A stretch of 64,000 nt of DNA from Bifidobacterium aemilianum (lineage in GTDB: Bacteria; Actinomycetota; Actinomycetes; Actinomycetales; Bifidobacteriaceae): positions 62,001 to 126,000 of the forward strand of contig NZ_PDCG01000001.1 in NCBI RefSeq assembly GCF_003315635.1, written 5' to 3'. Numbering within the stretch: the stretch's first letter is position 1; each line of letters opens with the position of its first letter. A program made the translations under genes and the position numbers. Positions 1 to 7,098 of the stretch are shown piece after piece. The notes beneath the pieces are model-generated. The model saw only the letters and a list, made by a program, of their open reading frames with translations, did no database searches and was not told the DNA's origin.

Positions 1-120
1 GATGGTGGAGACCTGCCGGTCCAAGTCGCCGACAACCAAGCCTGGGTGGTCCCAGTCCTCGGCGTAGGACAAGGGATACAGCGTCTCCACCAGCTCGATG
101 ACCCTCTTCAATGCGGCCAT
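1..120 (-). CDS. Nif3-like dinuclear metal-centre protein, N-terminal fragment (partial)
   Basis: Only the first 40 codons lie in the window; the gene runs off the left edge. The ATG at 120 is preceded by AAGGAG at good spacing. The N-terminus begins MAALKRVIELVETLYP and continues with a WDHPGLVVGD stretch, which matches the start of the Nif3/YbgI (DUF34) family, where the DNxGLxxG segment opens the metal-binding fold. The family forms hexameric rings with a two-metal centre, and some members act as GTP cyclohydrolase 1 type 2-like or damage-related hydrolases, but the physiological role is unsettled. It is transcribed away from polA's stop side, about 100 nt downstream of polA, so co-transcription is possible. 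The family call is good for so short a piece, but function cannot be judged. Confidence 0.7.
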   Translation of the reverse strand, partial: MAALKRVIELVETLYPLSYAEDWDHPGLVVGDLDRQVSTI

Positions 121-222
121 GGTCTCTCCTTATCTGACTACATGGACTCACTGATTGCCTCAGAAGGAATCAGGCCCCTCTGACTTGCCCCACAGCATAA
201 TCAGATGGACCTGGCCAGGGCA

Positions 223-3216
223 TCAGTGGGCTGCCGACTGCCAGTCCTTGCCGATGCCGATGGACACGTTCAGAGGCACCGCCAGATCCACGGCATGTTC
301 CATGGCGTCCTTGACCAGCTTGCTGGCCTGCTCAGCCTCACCTGCCGCCACCTCTAGCACCAGTTCATCATGGATCTGGAGGATGATTCGGCTGTTGACC
401 CCAGCATCCCGCAGGGCCTTGTCCGCCCTGATCATGGCCAGCTTCATGATGTCGGCGGCCGACCCCTGGATGGGTGCGTTTAGGGCGGCCCGTTCCGCAG
501 CGTCCCTACGGTTGCGGTTCTGCGACCTGAGTTCTGGGAAGTAGCGGCGGCGGCCGAAGATGGTCTCCGTGTATCCGTCCTCCCTGGCCTTGGTGACCAA
601 GGATTCCAGGTAGGTGTGGACCTTGCCGAAGGTGGCGAAATACTGGTCCTTGAGGACATCCGCCGCCGCCGGACTGATCTTCAGCTGCTGGGCCAGGCCG
701 TATGTGCTCAACCCGTAGGCCAGGCCGTAGCTCATGGCCTTGACGTGGCTGCGCTGGTCGGAGCTGATCTCATCGATCGGGACCCCGTAGACCAGACTGG
801 CCACGTACTTATGGAAGTCCGTACCCGACTTGAAGGCCTCAATCAGGGCCTCGTCACCGGACAGGTCGGCCATGATGCGCAATTCCACCTGAGAGTAGTC
901 ACAGGAGAGAAGGGCTTCATACCCATCTCCTGTGACGAAACCTGAGCGGATCTCCCTGCCGGCGGCATTGCGGTTGGGTATGTTCTGGAGGTTGGGGTCG
1001 ACCGAGCTCAGACGCCCGGTGGCGGCCACCGTCTGCTCATAGGTGGTGTGGATCCGGCCATCGTCCTTATTGACCGTATCAATCAGAGATTGGACGATCT
1101 GCTTGAGCTTGTTTGTCTCCCGATGCCTCAGGAGGGCCCCCAGGAAGTTGCTGGCCTTCTCATTGTCGGTCGTCTTGAGATAGAGCTCTTGGAGAGCTGC
1201 GGAATTGGTCGTGTATGAGCCGGACTTGGTCTTCTTGGTCGGACGCAGCTGCATATCCTCGAAGAGCACCTTCTGCAGCTGCTTGGGGCTCTGCAGGTTG
1301 ACCAGGTTCCCGGCGCTGTCCCAGGCGATCTGCTGGGCCTGGGCCGCCTCGGCGGCGAACTGGTCACGAAGGCCGGTCAACCGTTGCAGGTCCACGCAGG
1401 CGCCATGGTTCTCCATGGTGTACAGGATCCTAGACACCGGCAGCTCCATGTCATGTAGCAGGGAGAATTGGAACCGCTGGTCCAGGAGGGGTGCCAGCTT
1501 ATGCGAGAGGGCCCGGACGATGACTGCGTGACGGATGGACTTGATCCGAATCTCAGTTTCGGGGTCCAGCTGCTCGTCACCGGTGCTGTCCAGGTCGAGC
1601 TGCCCCTGGGTGACGGCACCCTCCTCCTTCATGGCAATCTGCAGGAAGTGTTTGGCCGCCTGTTCCAGATTGTCAGCGTGGAAATCAGGGTGGACCAGGT
1701 AGCCTGCCAACTTGGTGTCGAAGAAGGGCTGGGACATCCTCAAACCGGCGGAGGCCATGAGGTGCAGATGTTCTTTGTAACCGTGGACCACCAGGGTCTC
1801 ATGGTACTGGTCAAGGAGGGATTGCAGCTGTTCCAGGATGGTCTGGTCGAAGGGGGCTTCGAGGGTGACCACCTGGTCATTTGCCAGTAGGACCACGCGG
1901 TCCAGGTGGGCCTTGCCGGGTTTAGAGGAACCCTCGGCCTGTAGGACCCAGGAATGGTCCAGTGCCTTGCCACAGTACTTGCGGCGGTCGGCTGGGGCCT
2001 GCTGGTGGCCAGAGGATGCAGGATCGGCACCGTCCTTGCCCTTGTCCGCGTCTTTGTTGACCTGGTCGCCCTGGACTGGGGCTGCCTCAGCCCCGTCGGT
2101 TTCGGCTGATAGGCTGGCCTCCTCTTGGGCAGCGGCTTGGTCAGCCGCGTCGCGGGCCGCCTTGAGGGGCTTGATGGTCTGGTCGGCCCAGGATTGCATG
2201 GCCTTGACATCGGCTATGTCCACCTTGTCGGGATCGTTGAGGTAGACGGAGTTCTCCCCGCTCTCCTCCTCGTCATCCTCACCGGCCGGCAGGGAGCTCA
2301 GACCCAGGGTCTTGCCGAAGACGCGCATGATCCGCTGCTTGGTCCTGGTACCCAGTTCCAGCTGTTTGAAGAGGGTGGCCAGCTTGTCCTTGTGGAAGTC
2401 ATGGAAGCTGAAGTCGTCGATGCCGCAACCCAGGTCCAGGTCCCTTACCAAGGCGTTGACCTTGCGGTTGAGCCTGACCTGGTCGATGTTGGCCCGTAGG
2501 GCCTCGCCCTTCTTGCCGGGGATCTCGTCGGCATGCTCAAGTATGGACTCAAGGGAGCCATACTGGTTGATCCACCGGGCGGCATAACCATCGCCCACAC
2601 CCGGTACACCGGGAATGTTGTCGGAGGTCTCACCACGGATGGCAGCCAGGTCGGGGTACTGCCAGGGCTCCACCTTGTACTTGTCGATGATGGCCTGGGC
2701 ATCCATGTGCTTGAGATCTTTGAAGTGGTGGCCGGGGTAGAGCACGGTCACATGGTCGTCAATGAGCTGGAAGGCGTCACGGTCGCCGGAGAGGACCAAG
2801 GTCTTGTAGCCGGCCTCCTGCCCCATGCTGGCCAGGGTGCCGATGATGTCGTCACCCTCGTAGCCGGGTTTCTCGATGTAGGTCACACCCATGGCTTCCA
2901 GGAGTTCCTGGATGATCGGCAGCTGGGCTAGAAGCTCCTCGGGTGCTGCGTCGCGGGTGCCCTTGTAGTCGGGCAGCATCTTGTTGCGGAAGGTGCCACC
3001 GGCCATGTCGAAGGCCACAGCCAGACGGTCCGGCTCCTCCTTCTCGACCACCTGGGCGAGCATGTTGGTGAAGCCCCAGATGGCATTGGTCGGCAGGCCC
3101 TTGGAGGTGGTGAAGTTGTCCACCGGCAGGGCGAAGAAGGCTCGGAAGGCCAGTGAGTGCCCATCTACGACAAGAAGCGTCCCTGGGGAACGCTTCTTGT
3201 CGGATACCGTGGCCAT
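223..3216 (-). CDS. polA: DNA polymerase I
   Basis: Repair and Okazaki-fragment polymerase, about 997 residues. Residues about 10-300 form the 5'-3' FEN-like exonuclease (VVDGHSLAFRAFF at the start, then acidic metal ligands). A low-complexity acidic/Ala-rich insert follows at about 312-415. The middle domain has lost the Klenow proofreading acidic residues, as in other actinobacterial Pol I. The polymerase domain carries motif A (CDYSQVELRIMADLSGD, near 772), motif B (KAMSYGLAYG, near 827) and motif C (QIHDELVLEV, near 947). A tyrosine occupies the position of E. coli Phe762. I chose the ATG at 3216: its Shine-Dalgarno TGAGGA overlaps the pdtaR stop, 7 nt upstream. A longer in-frame start at 3255 would overlap pdtaR. 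Translation is probably coupled to pdtaR. Confidence 0.96.
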   Translation of the reverse strand: MATVSDKKRSPGTLLVVDGHSLAFRAFFALPVDNFTTSKGLPTNAIWGFTNMLAQVVEKEEPDRLAVAFDMAGGTFRNKMLPDYKGTRDAAPEELLAQLPIIQELLEAMGVTYIEKPGYEGDDIIGTLASMGQEAGYKTLVLSGDRDAFQLIDDHVTVLYPGHHFKDLKHMDAQAIIDKYKVEPWQYPDLAAIRGETSDNIPGVPGVGDGYAARWINQYGSLESILEHADEIPGKKGEALRANIDQVRLNRKVNALVRDLDLGCGIDDFSFHDFHKDKLATLFKQLELGTRTKQRIMRVFGKTLGLSSLPAGEDDEEESGENSVYLNDPDKVDIADVKAMQSWADQTIKPLKAARDAADQAAAQEEASLSAETDGAEAAPVQGDQVNKDADKGKDGADPASSGHQQAPADRRKYCGKALDHSWVLQAEGSSKPGKAHLDRVVLLANDQVVTLEAPFDQTILEQLQSLLDQYHETLVVHGYKEHLHLMASAGLRMSQPFFDTKLAGYLVHPDFHADNLEQAAKHFLQIAMKEEGAVTQGQLDLDSTGDEQLDPETEIRIKSIRHAVIVRALSHKLAPLLDQRFQFSLLHDMELPVSRILYTMENHGACVDLQRLTGLRDQFAAEAAQAQQIAWDSAGNLVNLQSPKQLQKVLFEDMQLRPTKKTKSGSYTTNSAALQELYLKTTDNEKASNFLGALLRHRETNKLKQIVQSLIDTVNKDDGRIHTTYEQTVAATGRLSSVDPNLQNIPNRNAAGREIRSGFVTGDGYEALLSCDYSQVELRIMADLSGDEALIEAFKSGTDFHKYVASLVYGVPIDEISSDQRSHVKAMSYGLAYGLSTYGLAQQLKISPAAADVLKDQYFATFGKVHTYLESLVTKAREDGYTETIFGRRRYFPELRSQNRNRRDAAERAALNAPIQGSAADIMKLAMIRADKALRDAGVNSRIILQIHDELVLEVAAGEAEQASKLVKDAMEHAVDLAVPLNVSIGIGKDWQSAAH

Positions 3217-3223
3217 GAAATCC

Positions 3224-4012
3224 TCACTCACCGTCGACATCGCTACGCGATTCATCGTATTTGGCGATGATGGCCATAGCCAAGCGCTTCTTGGGAATCC
3301 TCTGGTCCATGGAGGTCTTCTGGATCCAACGGAAGGCTCCCTGTTCGGAGAAGTCGGCCTTGTCCATCAGCAGGCCCTTGGCCCGGTCGACCAGCTTGCG
3401 CTCCTCAAGGGTCTCCTCGGCCTTCTTGGCCTTCTCCTCGGCTTCCTTGAGCTTATCCTCGGTCACCTTGAGGCGGGTCTCGCCGGTCTCGACCGAATCG
3501 AGCAGGTCGTTGATCTCAGCGAAACGGCCCATGGCCACCTGGAGGGCGGGCAGCAGCTTGGATTCCTCATAGGGCTTGGTCACATAGGCCATGGCGCCGG
3601 CTCCGGTGGCCTGCTTGACCAGGTCCTCCTGGGAGTAGGCGGTCAGCATGACCACGGGGGCGATGTTCTCATCGCAGATGGTGCCGGCAGCGGTGATGCC
3701 ATCCATACGGGGCATCTTGACATCCATGCAGACCACGTCGGGCTTGAGCTTGCGGGTCAGCTCCACAGCCTCCTCACCATTGGCGGCCTCACCGACCACC
3801 TCGTAGCCGTTGTCCTCCAGCATGGCCACCAGGTCCATGCGGTTGACCGACTCATCCTCTGCCACGACCACCGTGTGCTTGCGATCGGCCGCCGGTTCGG
3901 CCTGTCCCTTGGCAGCCTCATCCACTGCGGCGATGGCCTCATCAATCTTCTGCTCGCTCACTGCCGACTCCCCCAGTCCGTCCGGTTCCATGGTTTCCTT
4001 GTTAGCAACCAT
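3224..4012 (-). CDS. pdtaR: PdtaR-type response regulator with ANTAR RNA-binding domain
   Basis: 262 residues: an Ala/Glu-rich N-terminal extension (1-45), a receiver domain (about 46-165) with the acidic pair ED, phosphoacceptor Asp in VVCMDVKMP (near 95), the conserved Thr in MLTAY and Lys in VTKPYE, then a Glu/Lys-rich coiled coil (about 170-205) and a C-terminal ANTAR domain (KLVDRAKGLLMDK...AFRWIQK, about 205-250). ANTAR proteins bind paired hairpins in nascent RNA and block terminators; the partner kinase in mycobacteria is PdtaS, which is not in this window. The start has GAAAGGG just upstream. It sits 7 nt before polA, as a two-gene unit. No ANTAR-target double hairpin was evident nearby. 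Confidence 0.93.
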   Translation of the reverse strand: MVANKETMEPDGLGESAVSEQKIDEAIAAVDEAAKGQAEPAADRKHTVVVAEDESVNRMDLVAMLEDNGYEVVGEAANGEEAVELTRKLKPDVVCMDVKMPRMDGITAAGTICDENIAPVVMLTAYSQEDLVKQATGAGAMAYVTKPYEESKLLPALQVAMGRFAEINDLLDSVETGETRLKVTEDKLKEAEEKAKKAEETLEERKLVDRAKGLLMDKADFSEQGAFRWIQKTSMDQRIPKKRLAMAIIAKYDESRSDVDGE

Positions 4013-4113
4013 TTCATAGCCCTTTCACATTCATCAAGGTGTGCAACGTATAATAGTGACCACCCGTCAAGCCCAGAATAAACCAAGCGGTGGCCCATAG
4101 TCGATGGTTTAGG

Positions 4114-4187
4114 TGCCCTTGGTGGGACTCGAACCCACACTGCACAGATTTTGAGGCTGTTTCCTCTACCAATTGGGATACAAGGGC
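4114..4187 (-). tRNA. tRNA-Leu (anticodon CAA), short variable loop
   Basis: 74-nt cloverleaf on the minus strand. Acceptor GCCCTTG pairs with CAAGGGC, discriminator A, with CC encoded after it. The T arm is GTGGG/TTCGAGT/CCCAC. The anticodon loop CTCAAAA puts CAA at positions 34-36, which reads the Leu codon UUG. The variable loop is only 5 nt (GCAGT), not the long arm usual for leucine tRNAs, and there is a C-T mismatch at 31-39. From memory, a 74-nt tRNA-Leu(CAA) of this kind (leuX) also exists in Mycobacterium tuberculosis, so this looks like an actinobacterial variant rather than a decayed gene. It lies about 100 nt upstream of pdtaR on the same strand. Confidence 0.85.
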
Positions 4188-4304
4188 GTACATGTTCAAT
4201 TATATCAGACGGCCCTTCTTACTCCTGGCCGCCTCAAGCAATCTACCATAATCCATACGGAGCGCAAGGCCGCCGGCCGTGTGTCGCAGGCCTCCACAGG
4301 TCCT

Positions 4305-4318
4305 CCCCCCCCCCCCCC
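4305..4318. repeat. 14-C homopolymer tract
   Basis: An uninterrupted run of 14 C on the plus strand (14 G on the minus strand) in the 250-bp stretch between the pyk stop and the tRNA gene. The small open frames that cross it look non-coding. Tracts this long are prone to slipped-strand length change and to sequencing error. Confidence 0.9.
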
Positions 4319-4347
4319 GGGCAGGTATCGGACACACCTGAACAGGA

Positions 4348-4384
4348 GGAGGGCAGGATGCCAATGCTCGGCAAGCTGCCCTCC
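4348..4384 (-). terminator. Possible pyk terminator hairpin
   Basis: Inverted repeat GGAGGGCAG (4348-4356) and CTGCCCTCC (4376-4384), with an inner GCC/GGC pair and a 7-nt loop, about 55 nt downstream of the pyk stop. No T-tract follows on the minus strand, so intrinsic termination is uncertain. Confidence 0.4.
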
Positions 4385-4439
4385 CTGCTGATCCACCTGG
4401 TCCGCCTTGAGCTGAATCAGAGGGTCATGCTCCTGTGGT

Positions 4440-5882
4440 TCAGTCGCAGGCACCCACGGTGTGAACGTAGATGGAGTCGGTGCGGCCGGGCTGGTGGTCT
4501 CCCTGGGCGGAGCTCAGGATGACGATCTTGTCGCCGTTGGAGACCTTGCCGGCGTCCCTGAGGGTCTTGTCGGTGAAGACCATCAGATCGTGGCGGTTCA
4601 TGTCGTGGTAGTCGTTGGAGACCAGGAAGGCCTCGGTGCCCCAGCTCAGAGCCAGCCAGTGATAGGTGTGCTCGTTGGTGGTGAAGCCGTAGACGGGGGC
4701 GGAGGGACGCTCACGGGAGACGCGGTGGACGGTGCCGCCGGTCTGGGTGTATGCAATGATGGCCTTGGCGTTGACCTTGTCGGCCAGGTCCACGGCGGCC
4801 GAAGAGACCGCGCCGGTGGATGACATGTCCAGGTCCTCGAGCTCGGGGATGCGGCTGAAGCCATGCTCGGTGGCGTAGCCGGAGATACGTGCCATGGTGT
4901 CCACGGTCACTGCCGGGTAGTCGCCCACGGCGGTCTCGTTGGAGGTCATGGTGGCGTCGGCACCGTCAAGAACGGCGTTGGCGCAGTCGGAGGCCTCTGC
5001 ACGGGAGGGAACCGGGGAGTGGACCATGGAACCCAGGACCTCGGTGGCCACGATGACGGGCTTGGCGTACTGACGGGCCAGCTCGATGCAGCGCTTGGTG
5101 ACCAGGGGGACCTCTTCAAAGGGCATCTCCACAGCCATATCACCACGGGCGACCATGATGCCGTCGAAGGTCTTGACGATCTCCTCGAGGTTCTCGACAG
5201 CCTGGGGCTTCTCGATCTTGGCGACGACCGGGATGCGGCGGCCCTCCTCGTCCATAATCTCGTGGGCGCGGTCGATATCGGTGGCGAAACGCACGAAGGA
5301 CATGGCGATGATGTCGGCGCCGGTCTGGATGCCCCAACGCAGGTCGGACTCATCCTTCTCAGTCAGGGCGGGCAGGCTCACGGCCACGCCGGGCAGGTTG
5401 ATGCCCTTGTGGGAGGAGACCGGACCGGCCACGATGACCTTGGTATGGACGTTGTTGCCCTCAACCTTGGTGACCTCCAGGCGGACCTTGCCGTCGTCGA
5501 TCAGGATGGGGTCGCCGGGGTGGCAATCGCCGGGCAGGCCCTTGAAGGTGGTGGAGGTGATGCGCTCGTCGCCCTCGACATCGTCGGTGGTGATGATGAA
5601 CTCCTGGCCCTCGGTCAGCTGAACCTTGTCCTCGCCCTCGGCGTTCTTCTTGAACCAGCCGCAGCGGATCTTGGGGCCTTGCAGGTCGACCAGGACGGCG
5701 ACATTGCGGCCAGTGGCCTTGGAGGCCTGGCGCACGTTGTTGTAGACCTTGAGATGGTCCTCAGGGGTGCCATGGGAACGGTTCAGGCGGGCCACATCCA
5801 TGCCGGCCTCGACCAGCTTGGTCAGGTTCTCCAGGGACTCGGTTGCCGGCCCGATGGTATCTACAATCTTGGCTTTGCGCAT
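4440..5882 (-). CDS. pyk: Pyruvate kinase
   Basis: 480 residues, normal length. It converts phosphoenolpyruvate and ADP to pyruvate and ATP, the last substrate-level step below the bifid shunt. The N-terminus MRKAKIVDTIGPAT and the substrate loop MDVARLNRSHG are typical. The catalytic region IPVVAKIEKPQAV (active-site Lys with metal-binding Glu downstream) and GIMVARGDMAVE are intact. The usual ATQMLESM and MLSGETA stretches read ATEVLGSM and MTSNETA here; I recall the same wording in other bifidobacteria, so this is probably lineage-typical rather than damage. The gene is single, with a roughly 110-nt leader that holds a small hairpin, and a LacI-type operator upstream (5992-6005), suggesting carbohydrate-responsive control. 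Confidence 0.96.
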   Translation of the reverse strand: MRKAKIVDTIGPATESLENLTKLVEAGMDVARLNRSHGTPEDHLKVYNNVRQASKATGRNVAVLVDLQGPKIRCGWFKKNAEGEDKVQLTEGQEFIITTDDVEGDERITSTTFKGLPGDCHPGDPILIDDGKVRLEVTKVEGNNVHTKVIVAGPVSSHKGINLPGVAVSLPALTEKDESDLRWGIQTGADIIAMSFVRFATDIDRAHEIMDEEGRRIPVVAKIEKPQAVENLEEIVKTFDGIMVARGDMAVEMPFEEVPLVTKRCIELARQYAKPVIVATEVLGSMVHSPVPSRAEASDCANAVLDGADATMTSNETAVGDYPAVTVDTMARISGYATEHGFSRIPELEDLDMSSTGAVSSAAVDLADKVNAKAIIAYTQTGGTVHRVSRERPSAPVYGFTTNEHTYHWLALSWGTEAFLVSNDYHDMNRHDLMVFTDKTLRDAGKVSNGDKIVILSSAQGDHQPGRTDSIYVHTVGACD

Positions 5883-5970
5883 ATCTTATAGCCTCATTCT
5901 TCACTAGTTGTTGGGGATCAGTACAGACCCTCTTACCAACAGACAGTCTACTAGGGCAGCTTGACGGAAG

Positions 5971-5985
5971 GCCCGAAAATCGGGC
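5971..5985 (-). other. Small perfect hairpin in the pyk upstream region
   Basis: GCCCGA, AAA loop, TCGGGC. It lies between the operator-like site and the pyk start, probably in the 5' untranslated leader. No T-run follows on the minus strand. Role unknown. Confidence 0.4.
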
Positions 5986-5991
5986 GCGTGT

Positions 5992-6005
5992 TGTTAGCGC
6001 TCACA
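5992..6005. promoter_or_regulatory. LacI-family operator-like palindrome upstream of pyk
   Basis: TGTTAGCGCTCACA is a near-perfect inverted repeat centred on the CG typical of LacI-family operators (half sites TGTTAGC and TGTGAGC). It lies about 110 nt upstream of pyk. In bifidobacteria the LacI-family regulator AraQ has been proposed to control central carbon genes through sites of this class. Assignment to AraQ is inference. Confidence 0.55.
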
Positions 6006-6018
6006 TACCCTTCTGGAA

Positions 6019-6044
6019 CCCGCTTAACCCAAGAGGCAAGCGGG
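6019..6044 (-). terminator. Terminator after the TerC-family gene
   Basis: CCCGCTT (6019-6025) and AAGCGGG (6038-6044) form a 7-bp stem about 11 nt after the stop codon of the TerC gene. On the minus strand it is followed by TTCC only, so it is a weak intrinsic terminator. Confidence 0.5.
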
Positions 6045-6054
6045 ATTGGAGTGA

Positions 6055-7041
6055 CTAGGCCTGGGTTTCCTGCCCCTGCCGTCTTGCCAGCATGACAGAG
6101 ACCAGGGCCGAGCCTCCGATCGCCACCACAATGACAGCCAGGGAGACCCAGGTGGGTATCTCAGGCACTTGCGCGAGGGGACTTCCGCCGTTGATGAAGG
6201 GCAGGCTGTTGGTGTGGAGGGCCTCCATGATGAGCTTGACGCCTATGAAGGCCAACACTATGGCCAGGCCATAGGAGAGATAGGCCAGCTTGTCCAGGAG
6301 GGAGCCCAGAAGGAAGTAGAGCTGCTGAAGACCCAGGAGGGCGAAGACGTTGGCCGTGAAGACGATGAAGGGGTCCTTGGTCAGGCCGAAGATGGCCGGT
6401 ATCGAATCGAAGGCGAACATGAGGTCCGTGGTGCCCAGGGTCAGGAAAACGACCAGCATGGGTGTCCAGTAGCGCACCCCATCCTTGCTGGTCCGCAGGC
6501 TCTCCCCGTCATAGTCCTCGGTGATCCTGAGGAATTTACGCAGCAGGTGTATGAAGCCGTTCTCGTGGTATTGCTCGTCCCCGCTCTGCGGCCTTAGCAA
6601 CTTGATGGCCGTGATGATCAGGAAGAGGCCGAAGATGAAGAAGACCCAGGTGAAACGCTCGATGATGGCCGAACCGATCAGGATGAAGATGCCGCGCAGG
6701 ACCAGGGCTATGGTGATGCCGATGCTGAGGACGTACTTCTGCAGTTCCCTAGGGACGGCGAAGTTGCTCATGATGATGACGAACACGAAGAGGTTGTCGA
6801 TGGACAGGGAGTATTCGGTCAACCAGCCGGAATAGAACTCGATGGCGGGCTGGGAACCGGCGAAAAACCAGACCAGAGCGCCGAATACCAGGGCCATGGC
6901 GACGAAGAAGATGATGCGCTCCAGGCATTCCTTGGTGGAAGGAACATGGGGGGTCTTGGCGTTGCTGTAGAGGTCCAAAACGAAGAAAGCAAGGAGCACA
7001 ACAAGGGTGATGACCATAAATGCAGTGGGGGTTTCAGCCAT
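6055..7041 (-). CDS. TerC/Alx-family integral membrane protein
   Basis: About 328 residues with eight or nine hydrophobic segments. The family signature is visible: acidic residues inside membrane helices, EYSLSIDNLFVFV near residue 85 (the TerC SxDN motif), and FAFDSIPAIF in the second half. TerC proteins are implicated in metal (Mn, Ca) export at the membrane and in metalation of exported proteins; the tellurite link is historical. Start: GTG 7050, ATG 7047 and ATG 7041 are all in frame and none has a Shine-Dalgarno. I chose 7041 because TATAGT (7049-7054) lies 7 nt before it, fitting a leaderless mRNA. The gene is monocistronic, between pyk and uvrB. Confidence 0.9.
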   Translation of the reverse strand: MAETPTAFMVITLVVLLAFFVLDLYSNAKTPHVPSTKECLERIIFFVAMALVFGALVWFFAGSQPAIEFYSGWLTEYSLSIDNLFVFVIIMSNFAVPRELQKYVLSIGITIALVLRGIFILIGSAIIERFTWVFFIFGLFLIITAIKLLRPQSGDEQYHENGFIHLLRKFLRITEDYDGESLRTSKDGVRYWTPMLVVFLTLGTTDLMFAFDSIPAIFGLTKDPFIVFTANVFALLGLQQLYFLLGSLLDKLAYLSYGLAIVLAFIGVKLIMEALHTNSLPFINGGSPLAQVPEIPTWVSLAVIVVAIGGSALVSVMLARRQGQETQA

Positions 7042-7048
7042 AGCCATC

Positions 7049-7054
7049 ACTATA
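7049..7054 (-). promoter_or_regulatory. Putative -10 hexamer of a leaderless TerC mRNA
   Basis: TATAGT followed by 7 nt and ATG 7041; no ribosome binding site is present. One of five such arrangements in the window. No convincing -35 was seen. Confidence 0.4.
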
Positions 7055-7098
7055 GGGAAGGCCTGTGACCAGCCACCCTCATCTCCCCTGGAGACCCC

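Noticed and set aside
2981..4081. 366-codon plus-strand frame opposite polA and pdtaR
   Set aside because: Antisense to two clear genes, no ribosome site, and Gly/His/Leu-rich composition typical of shadow frames in GC-rich DNA.
4114..4187. tRNA pseudogene because of the missing long variable arm
   Set aside because: Acceptor, D, anticodon and T stems are essentially intact, the length is 74 nt and a similar mycobacterial tRNA-Leu is known, so a functional variant is more likely.
4205..4453. Small minus-strand frame crossing the 14-C tract after pyk
   Set aside because: No ribosome site, starts inside the end of pyk, poly-Gly from the homopolymer and no recognisable protein features.
4863..5891. 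342-codon plus-strand frame opposite pyruvate kinase
   Set aside because: Gly/Val/Asp-rich antisense shadow of pyk, no family similarity.
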